A stretch of DNA of 64,000 nt from Methylobacterium sp. E-005 (GCF_022829725.1 NZ_JAKSYG010000190.1:1-64000); one strand, 5' to 3'; positions 16,858 to 25,828 are shown, counted from the first letter of the stretch. The notes: generated from the letters alone by a model not told the origin. Program-made: numbers and translations.

Positions 16858-17017
16858 GCCAGACTCCTCTGCTTTGCCCCGCGCCGGCTGGCGCGCGGCG
16901 TTGTCTTTTTCGCGATCATCGACCGCATCGGTCCGGAACGGGTCCCGCTACGGTCGTGGCGGGGGGCACGGCAGGTGTGGTTGCCTACCGACGCATCGAG
17001 TTCGCCGGGTAAGACGA

Positions 17018-17905
17018 TCAGGTCGAGGCCCGGAAGTGCCGGAGAAGTGCTTCCGAGACAGCGTCCGGAGCCTCTCGCGGGGCGAAGTGGCCTACCCCGT
17101 CCAGGGTGATGAACTCGGAGGGTCCGGAGAACTTCAACGGTACGTCTTTGCTCGCCTCCGGCGGGTTTACCCCATCAAGGGCGCCCTGGATGTACAGGGT
17201 CGGCGTCGACAAGGTCTTGGTCGCCTTCACCTTCGCCTCAAGCTCGGCCGAGCGTAGGTCCGGTTCGGCCTCGTCCCAGCGCGCCTGGTAGGAGTGCAAC
17301 GTGACGTCGACGAAGTCCGGATTATCCCAGGACGCTGAGACCTCGTCGAACGTGGCATCGTCGTACCAGCCGGGCGGGCTCCAGTTGTCCCACATGATGC
17401 GACCGAACCCCTTGGGATCGGCCCGCACGGCGTCCTGGCCGCGCCTGGTCGCCTGGAACCAGTGGTACCACTGGCGCTGGCACTGCGGGAACGGCGGCGT
17501 CGGCATGCCGCCGAGACGCGACGGGGTCGAGAGCATCGCCATGCGGGTCACGCGCCCGGGCCAGCCGACCGCCATGGCCTCGGCGGCGTTCGAGCCCCAG
17601 TCGTGGCCGGCGACCATGAAGGTCGCGATGCCCATCGCATCCATCAGGTCGATGGCGTCGTGGGCCAGGATGCCGGAGTTGCCGGTGCGCGGCGTGTCGA
17701 CCGAGCGGAACCGCGTACGACCGAAGCCCCTCAGTTCCGGCGCAACCGTCCGGAAGCCCGCCTCGTTCAGATCCCCCGCCACGGTCGCCCAGGTCGTGGC
17801 GTCATCCGGCCAGCCGTGGAGCAGGAGGACGGCAGGGCCGTCCGCCGGACCCGCCACGTGGACGTTCACGTTCAGGAGTGTGGTCTCGACCTGTCGCTCG
17901 CTCAC
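17018..17905 (-). CDS. Alpha/beta hydrolase, epoxide hydrolase/dehalogenase-like
   Basis: A 295-residue protein with HGWPDDATTW after the first strands, nucleophile elbow AGHDWGSNAA with Asp, a cap domain rich in Trp, an acidic residue in IQGALDGVNPP, and catalytic His in GVGHFAPRE. The Asp nucleophile and the preceding Trp cluster are typical of epoxide hydrolases and haloalkane dehalogenases. The gene starts with GTG. It sits between MmgE/PrpD and a catalase-like gene, all on the minus strand, and could belong to the same stress cluster. Confidence 0.87.
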   Translation of the reverse strand: MSERQVETTLLNVNVHVAGPADGPAVLLLHGWPDDATTWATVAGDLNEAGFRTVAPELRGFGRTRFRSVDTPRTGNSGILAHDAIDLMDAMGIATFMVAGHDWGSNAAEAMAVGWPGRVTRMAMLSTPSRLGGMPTPPFPQCQRQWYHWFQATRRGQDAVRADPKGFGRIMWDNWSPPGWYDDATFDEVSASWDNPDFVDVTLHSYQARWDEAEPDLRSAELEAKVKATKTLSTPTLYIQGALDGVNPPEASKDVPLKFSGPSEFITLDGVGHFAPREAPDAVSEALLRHFRAST

Positions 17906-17956
17906 GCGAAGCCTCCTTTGGCAGGACTATGCACGCCGGTGCCCGAAACGCCGGTC

Positions 17957-19039
17957 CTAGGCCGGAATGCGGTCGATGCTCGCGGTATCCTCCTCCGCGA
18001 CGCCGTTCTCGCGATGGCGGAAGGCGCTCAGGGCTTGGTAGACCTGAAGCCGCGCGCGCATCACCGAACCGAGCGGCCGGTGCACTGCGAGGCTGTGGGC
18101 AGGCCGGAAGGTCATCACCTCGTCGAAGTACCGTACCCGGTCCGGCGCGTAGGCATCCTGACGCGGCAGGCGCAGCGTCGCCACCGTGCGGTAGGGGCTG
18201 ATCGAGACCGGCCAGTCCACCGAGGCGTCCTCGATGGGCTGCCGCTCGGCATCGGCCCAGAGCTGGGCCTTCAACTCGAAGACCACCTCGTGGTCCCGGA
18301 AGAAGGCGACCGTGGCATGGCGGAAGCCGTCCTCGTCCTGGTGCGGGTCGAGGCGCCACTCGGACAGGGCGCGCTGGCTTTCCGTCGACGGCACGGCCCC
18401 GAGCTTGGCGACGTAGTCGCCGTAGCGGACCGGCGCCTGGCTGAAGTAGCTGTCGGCCAGGGGATGGCTGTATGGATGGCCGAAGAAGTCGGCCATCGCG
18501 CTCTCGGTGCCGAAGGCATGCAGCACCCGGTTGAGGTTGCGCGCGGTGGACGAGACGGCGCTCTTGACCCCTTCCGGCAGCCCAGTCGATTTGCCGATGA
18601 CCGTGCCGTCGCGCAGGAAGCCGGCCGCCGTACCCGACGGGAAGGTGGTGCCGGTCGCGAGCACGAAGTCCTGTGTATCGACAGCGTGGCCGGGCAGCTT
18701 CTCGCCGGGGACGTCGAACACCTTGATCGACATGCCTCGATGGGTCGAGACGCGGTCGCCGAGGGTCTCGCCTGGCCCCTGCGCGAAGCGCACCGCGACG
18801 GGGTGGGTGCCGGAGGTAGCGAAGAGCCCTTGCGCCAGTTCGGCGGGTAAGCCCGCTGCAATCGTCAGCTCGCCGGTGGCACAGGCCGAACTCTTGGCGT
18901 GGCTGGCGCGCACGGCATGGTGCTCGCGGGCCTCGACCGTCTCGGATTGCTGCGTCATGCCCTTGATGATGCCGTCGATGGTCTCCTGCTCGCCCGCGGC
19001 GGGATTCTCGATATCGGGGGCGTATCGAAGGTAGGTCAT
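17957..19039 (-). CDS. Catalase-family (SrpA-like) heme protein
   Basis: About 360 residues, shorter than a full catalase. The distal catalytic His appears in the RASHAKSSA segment, followed by ACATGELTIAAGLPAELAQGLF, and the N-terminal half keeps HPVAVRFAQGPGETLGD and RGMSIKVFDVPGE, features of the catalase core. I cannot find the Arg-x-x-x-Tyr heme-ligand motif of classical catalases, which fits the divergent catalase-like subfamily. The ATG at 19037-19039 is preceded by GAGG. A plus-strand paralogue lies at 21524. It probably acts on peroxides in the general-stress response. Confidence 0.8.
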   Translation of the reverse strand: MTYLRYAPDIENPAAGEQETIDGIIKGMTQQSETVEAREHHAVRASHAKSSACATGELTIAAGLPAELAQGLFATSGTHPVAVRFAQGPGETLGDRVSTHRGMSIKVFDVPGEKLPGHAVDTQDFVLATGTTFPSGTAAGFLRDGTVIGKSTGLPEGVKSAVSSTARNLNRVLHAFGTESAMADFFGHPYSHPLADSYFSQAPVRYGDYVAKLGAVPSTESQRALSEWRLDPHQDEDGFRHATVAFFRDHEVVFELKAQLWADAERQPIEDASVDWPVSISPYRTVATLRLPRQDAYAPDRVRYFDEVMTFRPAHSLAVHRPLGSVMRARLQVYQALSAFRHRENGVAEEDTASIDRIPA

Positions 19040-19115
19040 GGTCACCTCGGGGAATTGATGAGGGGCAACGCGGGCCGGCCGCAGACCGTGCGACCGACCC
19101 CTGGAAGGACGGACC

Positions 19116-19685
19116 TCAGACGCTGCGGGCCTGGTCGGGATGGCGGCCCTCTGCGAACTCCTCGACGATCTTGGCGCAGAAGGCCGGCAGGTCCTTCGGG
19201 TTGCGGCTGGTGACGAGTCCCTTGTCCGTGACGAACTCCTGGTCGACCCAGGTGCCGCCGGCGTTCCGGATGTCGGTCTGAAGCGTCGGGAACGAGGTCA
19301 GCGTACGGCCCTTCACGACGTCCGCCTCCACCAGCGTCCACGGCCCGTGGCAGATCACGCCGACCGGCTTGCCCTGGGCGAAGAAGTCCCGGACGAACGC
19401 GACCACCGCCTTGCTCGCCCGGAGCTTGTCGGCGCCGACGCAGCCACCCGGGATGACGAGCCCGTCGTAATCGGAGGCCGAGGCGCCCTCGATGGTCGCG
19501 TCGACGGCGTAGCGGCCAGCCGGGTCCAGATCGTTGTTGACTGTCTCGGCCTCGCCGGCCTCCAGCCCGATCACGGTGACGCTCGCGCCGGCCTTCGTCA
19601 CCGCATCGCGCGGCTGGACGAACTCGGGCTCCTCGGTCCCGCGCGGGGCGATCAGGATGGCAATCTTCTTTCCTTGCAAGGTCAT
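19116..19685 (-). CDS. DJ-1/PfpI family protein (type 1 glutamine amidotransferase-like)
   Basis: A 189-residue single-domain protein with the PfpI layout: an N-terminal KIAILIAPRGTEEPEF strand, LVIPGGCVGADKL, and the nucleophile elbow VICHGPWTLVEA with Cys followed by His. The family includes stress proteases, glyoxalase-III-type deglycases and chaperones (YhbO, Hsp31 relatives). It lies 76 bp from a catalase-like gene and upstream of an alpha/beta hydrolase on the same strand, so a stress-cluster role is likely. Exact activity is not decided by sequence. Confidence 0.9.
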   Translation of the reverse strand: MTLQGKKIAILIAPRGTEEPEFVQPRDAVTKAGASVTVIGLEAGEAETVNNDLDPAGRYAVDATIEGASASDYDGLVIPGGCVGADKLRASKAVVAFVRDFFAQGKPVGVICHGPWTLVEADVVKGRTLTSFPTLQTDIRNAGGTWVDQEFVTDKGLVTSRNPKDLPAFCAKIVEEFAEGRHPDQARSV

Positions 19686-19739
19686 GTCGTCTTCCTCGTT
19701 ATGGGGGTGGGGGGAAGTTCGGTGCGGCTGCGGCGCCCT

Positions 19740-20708
19740 TCAGGCCCTGCGGAGGGCATCGCCGAGCAGGCGGGCCAACTCCTCGGTCGCCGCCAGGCAG
19801 CGCCGGGAATGCGCGGTCATCTGGATGAAGCCGTGCGGCAGGTCCGGATGGTGGACGTAGGTCAGATCGTTGCCAGCCGCCGCGAGCTTCCTGGCATAGG
19901 TGTGGCCGACGTCCCGCAGCATGTCGAAGCCGCAGGTCACCAACAGCGCCGGCGGCAGATCCGCGTGGCTCTCCGCGTTCATCGGCGTGACGTAGGGCTG
20001 CGTGTAGTCGACGTCGTGCGGGAGCAGGTGCCAGAGGAACTGGTGCACGCCCGCCGTATCGACGTAGGCGCCCGTGCGGTTCTCGATCCCGGCCTTGGTG
20101 TCGAAGGGGAGCGCCGTCTCCGGGTAGAGCGGCACCTGCAGGGCGAGACGCGGGCCACCGGTGTCGCGCAGGCGCAAGGAGATCGTGCAGGTCATGTTGC
20201 CGCCGGCCGAGTCGCCGCCGAGCGCGATCCGCGCCGGGTCGACCCCGCGTTCGGCGGCATGCTCGAACAGCCAGCGGACGACGAACTCGTTCTCGTCGAT
20301 CTGGACCGGCCACTGGTACTCGGGCGCGAGCTTGTAATCGACGCAGTAGACCTGCGCGCCGCTGCCCTCGGACAGGCGCCTCATGGCGGTCTCGAACTGG
20401 TCGAGCGATCCGACGACGAAGCCGCCGCCGTGCAGGTAGACCAGAGCGGCACCTTCGGCCGGACCGGGCTTGGAGGGGTGGTAGACGCGTACGGGCACGG
20501 TGCCGTGCGGACCGCGCAGGCCGAGATGCTCGATCTTGCCGATGGGTGGCTTGTCGGCATCGATGAAGGCGTCGTGGGCGCGCCGCTGCTTGTAGAACGG
20601 CTCCGGCCCTCCAAGCACGGGTCCGGTCTTCAGCCATTCCGCGATCTCGGGATCCATGGTGGTGCGGGCCACCGTCTCCGGTAGGTCGTTCGCGGGGTAG
20701 ACGGGCAT
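19740..20708 (-). CDS. Alpha/beta hydrolase fold-3 esterase (HSL family)
   Basis: A 322-residue protein of the hormone-sensitive-lipase family: the HGGGF oxyanion motif, nucleophile elbow GGDSAGGN with Ser, and a C-terminal His in DLPHGFIQ. It differs from the five Asp-nucleophile hydrolases of this window by its Ser nucleophile. GGAGG lies 10 bases before the chosen ATG at 20706-20708. Members hydrolyse short-chain esters; the substrate is not predictable. It lies between the DJ-1 gene and the carboxymuconolactone-decarboxylase-like gene, all co-directional. Confidence 0.9.
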   Translation of the reverse strand: MPVYPANDLPETVARTTMDPEIAEWLKTGPVLGGPEPFYKQRRAHDAFIDADKPPIGKIEHLGLRGPHGTVPVRVYHPSKPGPAEGAALVYLHGGGFVVGSLDQFETAMRRLSEGSGAQVYCVDYKLAPEYQWPVQIDENEFVVRWLFEHAAERGVDPARIALGGDSAGGNMTCTISLRLRDTGGPRLALQVPLYPETALPFDTKAGIENRTGAYVDTAGVHQFLWHLLPHDVDYTQPYVTPMNAESHADLPPALLVTCGFDMLRDVGHTYARKLAAAGNDLTYVHHPDLPHGFIQMTAHSRRCLAATEELARLLGDALRRA

Positions 20709-20783
20709 GGGTACGCATCCTCCGGTGCGACCGGATCGGGTCTCGGTCGGCTTCATGCGGGCTGGGACGGGAACGGCCGCGAG

Positions 20784-21365
20784 CTACGGGGCCGGCTCGA
20801 CCTGCTGCTCCGGCACGGGCACGTCGAAGCCGTTCAGCGTGATGCAGACCATCGCGTAGAGGCCGACGAGGTGGATCAGTTCGGACACGCCGGGGGCGCC
20901 GAACGCGGCGACAACCCGTTCGTAGACGGGGCGCGGAAGGACGCCGCCGGCATTCAGGGAGCTGGCAGCATCGAAGACGGCAGCCTCCTCGGTTGTGAAG
21001 TCGGACGGACGCTGACCGGACACGATGATCGCCACCTTGCCTTCCGGCAGACCCTTCTCCCGTGCGACCTGGACGTGGGCGTAGAGCTCGTAGGCCGACT
21101 TGAACCGCGAGCCCGTCACCAAGATCGCGACCTGCCGTGCCGCATCCGAGAGGGCACCGCGCTTCGATACCGCCTCGGTGAGGTCCCAGACCGCCTTGCC
21201 GATCTCCGGCTCGTGCAGCCACGGATTGAACGGACCGAGCAGCGCGCCGTCCGCCCTTTCCGTCTGGAACCCCTGGAACTGCTTCGCGATGCCGGCCCGG
21301 AGCGTGTCGTAGAGGCGGCGCTGCTCGGTGCTGAGGTCCTGCGGTGGAATAGGCGGGAGACGCAA
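20784..21365 (-). CDS. Carboxymuconolactone decarboxylase-like (CMD/AhpD family) protein
   Basis: About 193 residues. The central helices carry FNPWLHEPEIGKAV and FKSAYELYAHVQVAREKGL, which correspond to the CMD/AhpD core; the Cys pair of active AhpD peroxidases is not visible, so a redox role is not proven. I start at the TTG at 21365 because CGGAG lies 7 bases upstream and the protein then begins RLPPIPP, as in family members; a TTG at 21419 would add 18 residues but would lie at the predicted promoter -10. It is divergent from the second catalase-like gene. Confidence 0.75.
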   Translation of the reverse strand: MRLPPIPPQDLSTEQRRLYDTLRAGIAKQFQGFQTERADGALLGPFNPWLHEPEIGKAVWDLTEAVSKRGALSDAARQVAILVTGSRFKSAYELYAHVQVAREKGLPEGKVAIIVSGQRPSDFTTEEAAVFDAASSLNAGGVLPRPVYERVVAAFGAPGVSELIHLVGLYAMVCITLNGFDVPVPEQQVEPAP

Positions 21366-21417
21366 CGGAGAACTCCGCGAGGGGGGGACGGGGCAGTCGT
21401 ATCGACCTACCCGCGAC

Positions 21418-21442
21418 AAACCCCCCCTGGCCTCGGCGTTCC
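21418..21442 (-). promoter_or_regulatory. Candidate EcfG-type promoter for the CMD-like gene
   Basis: On the minus strand GGAAC (complement of 21438-21442) is followed, through a run of seven G, by GGTT at a spacing of 15 bases (or GTTT at 16). The spacing is slightly short of consensus, so the call is tentative. Confidence 0.35.
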
Positions 21443-21481
21443 AAAAATTTGTTCACGTCTGAGTGAAATGAGCCTGAACGA

Positions 21482-21506
21482 GGAACGGATGGGCCTAGGC
21501 GAGGTT
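21482..21506 (+). promoter_or_regulatory. Candidate EcfG-type promoter for the second catalase-like gene
   Basis: GGAAC at 21482-21486 and GGTT at 21503-21506, spacing 16. The next start codon is 18 bases downstream. It is divergent from the element of the CMD-like gene. Confidence 0.5.
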
Positions 21507-21523
21507 CATCGTCGGATTTAAAA

Positions 21524-22618
21524 ATGATGGAGTTGAGAGCCTTGCCAGCGCCTGTCCGTTACAGCCCCGATGTCGAGGTCGTGAAGCCTGACGAGGGTAA
21601 GACCATCGAGGGACTGAACGAGACCTTCGACACGATCCTGCAGACGGTCGCGGACGACTCCGGTCATGCTGTCCGCTCCGTCCACGCCAAGGCGCACGGC
21701 ATCCTGGAGGGCGTCCTCAGGATCGAACCCAACCTACCGCCGGAACTGGCGCAGGGGCTGTTCGCCAAGCCCGGCGAGCACAAGGTCTACATGCGGCTGT
21801 CGACGAACGCGGGCGACATCCTGCCGGACGCCGTCTCGCTGCCGCGCGGCCTCGCCCTGAAGGTCCTCGACGTCGAAGGCGAGCGCCTGCCCGAAGCCGA
21901 GGGTACCACCCAGAACTTCATCATGGTCAACGGCAAGGTCTTCCAGGCGCCGAACGCCGAGAAATTCCTGGGCAGCCTGAAGATGCTTGCCGGCACGACC
22001 GACCGGGTCGAGGGGCTCAAGGTCGCCGCATCCACCGTGCTGCGCGGGGTCAACAAGGCCCTGACGGCCGTGGGCATTGAAAGCCCGACCATCGGCTCGC
22101 TCGGCGGCGCGCCGAACGTCGATCCGCTCGGCGAGACCTACTACAGCGTCACGCCGTTCCGGTACGGCGACCACATCGCGAAGTTCTCGGTCGCCCCCGT
22201 AGCCCCGGGCCTGACCGCGCTCACCGGCACCGAGATCGATGCCTCCGGCCGGCCGAACGCGATCCGCGAGACGGTGCAGTCCGAGATGGAGGCCATCGAG
22301 GGCGTCTGGGAGTTCCGGGTCCAGCTTTGCCGCGACCTCGAACGCCAGCCCGTCGAGGACCCCACCGTCGAGTGGAACGAGGAGGAGGCGCCGTTCCAGC
22401 GTGTCGGCCTGATCACCGCCCGTCCCCAGGACAGTTGGGACGAGGCACGCATGCAGGCCGTGAATGAGGAGATGCGCTTCTCGATCTGGACCGGACTTGC
22501 CGCACACCGGCCGCTGGGCAACATCAACCGCGCCCGCAATGCCCCCTACAAACACTCGGCCGAGTTCCGCCAGCGCTTCAACGGCTGCCCGATCCACGAG
22601 CCGGGCGCCGGGCGTTGA
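21524..22618 (+). CDS. Catalase-family (SrpA-like) heme protein, second copy
   Basis: A 364-residue catalase-like protein. RSVHAKAHGILEGVL contains the distal His, followed by PELAQGLFAKPGEHKVYMRLSTNAGD and RGLALKVLDVEGERL, the same block order as in the minus-strand copy at 17957; the two differ enough to be old paralogues. The terminal AHRPLGNINRARNAPYKHSAEFR is characteristic of the subfamily. The start may be the ATG at 21524, at 21527 or the TTG at 21542. It heads a plus-strand run with a small secreted protein, a SnoaL-like protein and an alcohol dehydrogenase. Confidence 0.8.
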   Translation: MMELRALPAPVRYSPDVEVVKPDEGKTIEGLNETFDTILQTVADDSGHAVRSVHAKAHGILEGVLRIEPNLPPELAQGLFAKPGEHKVYMRLSTNAGDILPDAVSLPRGLALKVLDVEGERLPEAEGTTQNFIMVNGKVFQAPNAEKFLGSLKMLAGTTDRVEGLKVAASTVLRGVNKALTAVGIESPTIGSLGGAPNVDPLGETYYSVTPFRYGDHIAKFSVAPVAPGLTALTGTEIDASGRPNAIRETVQSEMEAIEGVWEFRVQLCRDLERQPVEDPTVEWNEEEAPFQRVGLITARPQDSWDEARMQAVNEEMRFSIWTGLAAHRPLGNINRARNAPYKHSAEFRQRFNGCPIHEPGAGR

Positions 22619-22629
22619 GGGGGACTGAC

Positions 22630-22923
22630 ATGCACAAATTCATCGTGGCAGCCGCGGCTGCCTTTGTTCTCCTCGGTGCGAACCAGGTTCGGGCGGACGG
22701 AATGGCGAAGACGGAACTCAAGCCGTACAACGTCACCATCCGCGTGTTCGACCCGACCAAGGGACTGGAAAGCGGCCAGGACTACGTGCTGCCGGTCGAC
22801 AGCCCGGACGTCGAGCACGCCATCGCCTCGACCACCGCCAACGCCGCCTCGTTTACGCGGAAGGCGGAGGGCGGCAAGGCCCTGCCGGTCGCCTTCACCT
22901 GCATCAGGGTCGAGGCGCACTGA
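22630..22923 (+). CDS. Small secreted protein, 97 aa
   Basis: The signal peptide is clear (residues 1-22, hydrophobic Ala/Val core, cleavage near QVRA-DG). The mature 75 residues form a small beta-rich domain with a single Cys near the end (FTCIRVEAH). No family is recognised. The ATG at 22630 follows GAGGGGG at good spacing. It is 11 bases after the catalase-like gene and 25 before the SnoaL-like gene, so it is part of that operon. Confidence 0.65.
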   Translation: MHKFIVAAAAAFVLLGANQVRADGMAKTELKPYNVTIRVFDPTKGLESGQDYVLPVDSPDVEHAIASTTANAASFTRKAEGGKALPVAFTCIRVEAH

Positions 22924-22948
22924 GGCGACGATGGGCGGGGAGAAAACG

Positions 22949-23365
22949 ATGTCGACGGAATCGAACAAGGATCTCGTGCGGGCGTACTTCGTCGCGTTCC
23001 GCGACCGCGATGAGGCGTGGTGGGACCGCTTCATCGCCCCGGACTTCGTCCGACACGACCCCGGCCTCGACTACGAGGTCCGCGGGCCGGCCGGCGTCGC
23101 CAAGCTCGGCGAGGTGCTGCATGGCGGCCTCTCGAACATCGAGATGCCCATCGACGAGGTCATCGCCGAGGGGGACCGCGTGCTTGCCCGTCTGCGCTTC
23201 CAGGGCCGGCACACCGGTGAGTTCCAGGGCGTGCCGGCGACCGGCAAGGCGGTCGACATCGTGGTGATGGACTACTTCCGCGTCGCGGACGGCAGGCTGG
23301 CCGAGCACTGGGCGCTCATGGACAACCTGACGATGCTCAAACAGATCGGCGCGGTCGCCGCCTGA
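22949..23365 (+). CDS. SnoaL-like ester cyclase/polyketide cyclase family protein
   Basis: A 138-residue NTF2-like fold protein. KDLVRAYFVAFRDRDEAWWDRFIAPDFVRHDPG is the typical first helix-strand block, and MDYFRVADGRLAEHWALMDNLTMLKQIG is the typical C-terminal block of SnoaL-like proteins. Members are cyclases, isomerases or just ligand-binding, so function is unassigned. I chose the ATG at 22949 over the one at 22931 because GGGGAGAAAA gives a ribosome-binding site. It is in the operon with the catalase-like gene. Confidence 0.85.
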   Translation: MSTESNKDLVRAYFVAFRDRDEAWWDRFIAPDFVRHDPGLDYEVRGPAGVAKLGEVLHGGLSNIEMPIDEVIAEGDRVLARLRFQGRHTGEFQGVPATGKAVDIVVMDYFRVADGRLAEHWALMDNLTMLKQIGAVAA

Positions 23366-23411
23366 GGCCGCCTGCCCCACGAGACCACGAACCGTTACGA
23401 GGGAACGACGC

Positions 23412-24512
23412 ATGATCAAGGCCCTGGGTTACGCCACCAAGCATTCCTTCACCGGGCTGAAGCCGCTGGGGTTCGAGCGTGAGGAGGCGGGGCCGAGCGA
23501 GGTCGAGATCGAGGTCCTGTACTGCGGCGTCTGCCACTCCGACATCCACCAGGCCGAGAACGACTGGGGCAACACCGTCTACCCGTGCATGCCCGGTCAC
23601 GAGGTCGTCGGGCGGGTCACGAAGGCAGGGTCGAGCGTCACGCGACACAAGGTCGGCGACCTCGTCGGCGTCGGCTGCATGATCGACAGCTGCCGCAAGT
23701 GCGAGCCGTGCACGGAGGGCGAGGAGCACTACTGCCAGGGACCGAACAGCTGGCTCGCGACCTACAACGGTCCGATGAAGCCCGCCGCCCAGGCCCCGGA
23801 CGGGAAGAACTCGTACGGTCGCGACAACACCTTCGGCGGCTACTCCAACGTCGTCGTGGTGAAGGAGGATTTCGTCCTCAGGATCCCGGCGGCGCTCCCC
23901 GTCGAGGCGGCGGCGCCGATCCTGTGCGCGGGTGTCACGACCTACTCGCCGCTCAAGCACTGGGGGGTGAAGGCCGGCAGCGTCGTCGGCGTCGTCGGGT
24001 TCGGCGGCCTCGGCGACATGGCCGTGAAGCTGGCCAAGGCGATGGGTGCGGAGGTGACCGTGTTCACGACCTCCACGGAGAAGGTCGCGGACGCCGAGAA
24101 GCTTGGCGCCAAGGGCGTCGTCGAAGGCGACAAGGACGCCTACGCCGCGCTGGCCAACACCTTCGACTTCGTCCTCTCGACCATCCCCGAGAAGCACAAG
24201 GTCGACCCCTTCGTGCCGCTCCTGAAGCGCGACGCCACCTACTGCGCCGTCGGGGCGCTCACGCAGATCCCCGGCTACAACAACATGCAGTTGGTCATGC
24301 AGCGTAAGAGCCTCGCCGGCTCTCTGATCGGCTCCATCGCCGAGACGCAGGAAGTGCTCGACTTCTGCGCCGAGCACGGCATCGCCCCGGACATCCAGGT
24401 GATCCCGATCCAGGAGATCAACCAGGCCTACAAGCAGGTGAAGGAAGGTGACGTACGCTTCCGCTACGTCATCGACATGGCCAGCCTGAAGCAAGAGATG
24501 GAAGTCGCCTGA
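23412..24512 (+). CDS. NAD(P)-dependent alcohol dehydrogenase (CAD/YahK-like)
   Basis: A 366-residue medium-chain dehydrogenase of the cinnamyl-alcohol dehydrogenase subfamily. The catalytic zinc motif is CGVCHSDIHQAENDWG and GHEVVGRV, the structural zinc loop is CRKCEPCTEGEEHYC, and the cofactor motif is GFGGLGDMAVKLA. Such enzymes reduce aldehydes with NADPH in general detoxification. It ends the plus-strand operon that starts with the catalase-like gene and is followed by two hairpins. Confidence 0.92.
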   Translation: MIKALGYATKHSFTGLKPLGFEREEAGPSEVEIEVLYCGVCHSDIHQAENDWGNTVYPCMPGHEVVGRVTKAGSSVTRHKVGDLVGVGCMIDSCRKCEPCTEGEEHYCQGPNSWLATYNGPMKPAAQAPDGKNSYGRDNTFGGYSNVVVVKEDFVLRIPAALPVEAAAPILCAGVTTYSPLKHWGVKAGSVVGVVGFGGLGDMAVKLAKAMGAEVTVFTTSTEKVADAEKLGAKGVVEGDKDAYAALANTFDFVLSTIPEKHKVDPFVPLLKRDATYCAVGALTQIPGYNNMQLVMQRKSLAGSLIGSIAETQEVLDFCAEHGIAPDIQVIPIQEINQAYKQVKEGDVRFRYVIDMASLKQEMEVA

Positions 24513-24552
24513 GGCTGCCGGACAACGAAATCCACGCCCGTCCCGCGGGCGG

Positions 24553-24569
24553 GGAACGGCCATCGTTCC
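24553..24569 (+). terminator. Hairpin after the CAD-like dehydrogenase gene
   Basis: GGAACG-GCCAT-CGTTCC is a perfect 6-bp stem, 40 bases after the stop; another GC stem (CGCCCG / CGGGCG) precedes it. There is no long T-run, so it is a moderate candidate. Confidence 0.35.
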
Positions 24570-24691
24570 GGCTTTCGACGTCGTTTCCCATCCAGACCTG
24601 GGTCTGGGTAACGGCTGGCAATAGAGGTGGGTGGTGCGGTGGGGGATCCAGCGACGATCCAAATCCATCCGATTCGAGCCAAGGAATTTTC

Positions 24692-25828
24692 ATGCAGGTA
24701 CGCACCAAGACGCATCGCATCGCCGCGCCCCTCGCGGGCACCACCCTCCTGACAGGGACCTCGGCCTGGGCGCAGGAAACGCCGACGATGAAGGACCGTC
24801 TCGACGGCGCCGTCTCGACGGTGACCGGGTCGCCGATGGCGGACCTCGACCTTGACATGAAGCGCGTGCTCGACGCGATGAAGACGCTCGATCCGAAGCC
24901 GATCCCGAAGCTGTCGCCCCAGGAGGCCCGCCAGCAGCCGAGCGCAGCCGACGGCGTCAAGGCGCTTCTCAAGGAGCAGGGCAAGAGCACCGCCCCCGAG
25001 GCTGGCGTGAGCACGAAGGAACTGGCCTACGAGACCGCGGGCGGATCGCAGAAGGTCCGGATCTACATGCCCGAAGGTGCCTCCGGTCCGATGCCGGTGG
25101 TGGTCTACTACCATGGCGGCGGCTTCGTGATCGCCGATATCGACACCTACGACGCGACGCCCCGCGCCATCGCCAAGGGCACGAAGGCCGTGGTCGTCTC
25201 GGTCGAGTATCGCCACGCGCCCGAGGCCAAGTTCCCCGCCCAGCAGGAGGATGCCTTCGCCGCCTACAAATGGGCGTTGGCGAATGCCAAGAGCTTCGGC
25301 GGCGACCCCTCGAAGGTCGCGTTGCTAGGCGAATCCGCCGGCGGCAACCTCGTGACCAACGTCGCCATCGCGGCCCGCGACGGAAACGTCGAGAAGCCGC
25401 TCCGGGTCGTGGCGGTCTATCCGATGGCCGGGACCAACCTCGACACCCCATCCTACAGGGCCAACGCGTCCGCCAAGCCCCTCGACAAGCCGATGATGGG
25501 CTGGTTCTACGACCAGACGGTCCGCAACGACACCGACCGCTCGGACCCCCGCCTCGACATCGTCGGCAAGGCCGATCTCAAGGGGCTGCCGCCGTTCACC
25601 GTCGTGACCGCGCAGATCGACCCGCTCCACGACGACGGCAAGATGCTCGCCGACAAGATCAAGGCGGCCGGTGGGCAGGTGACCTACCGCGACTATCCGG
25701 GCGTCACGCACGAGTTCTTCGGGATGGGCAACGTCGTCGCAAAGGCCAAGCAGGCCGAGGACGCCGTGATCGGCGACCTCAAGGCGGCCTTCGCCGGAAC
25801 CGCCACGGGTACGACGGCGCCTCGCTAG
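24692..25828 (+). CDS. Secreted or periplasmic alpha/beta hydrolase (HSL-type esterase)
   Basis: A 378-residue protein with an N-terminal signal peptide (hydrophobic residues 10-25, cleavage after SAWA-QE). The mature part carries HGGGF, nucleophile elbow GESAGGN with Ser, and catalytic His in GVTHEFFGM. The region between the signal and the catalytic domain (about 26-100) is a helical, acidic extension. Ser-type HSL esterases act on short-chain esters; export suggests a periplasmic substrate. The gene is alone between intergenic spaces of 179 and 227 bases. Confidence 0.88.
   Translation: MQVRTKTHRIAAPLAGTTLLTGTSAWAQETPTMKDRLDGAVSTVTGSPMADLDLDMKRVLDAMKTLDPKPIPKLSPQEARQQPSAADGVKALLKEQGKSTAPEAGVSTKELAYETAGGSQKVRIYMPEGASGPMPVVVYYHGGGFVIADIDTYDATPRAIAKGTKAVVVSVEYRHAPEAKFPAQQEDAFAAYKWALANAKSFGGDPSKVALLGESAGGNLVTNVAIAARDGNVEKPLRVVAVYPMAGTNLDTPSYRANASAKPLDKPMMGWFYDQTVRNDTDRSDPRLDIVGKADLKGLPPFTVVTAQIDPLHDDGKMLADKIKAAGGQVTYRDYPGVTHEFFGMGNVVAKAKQAEDAVIGDLKAAFAGTATGTTAPR

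Noticed and set aside
24553..24569. GGAAC inside this hairpin as an EcfG promoter
   Set aside because: No GGTT or CGTT follows at 16-17 bases; the symmetry fits a hairpin better.
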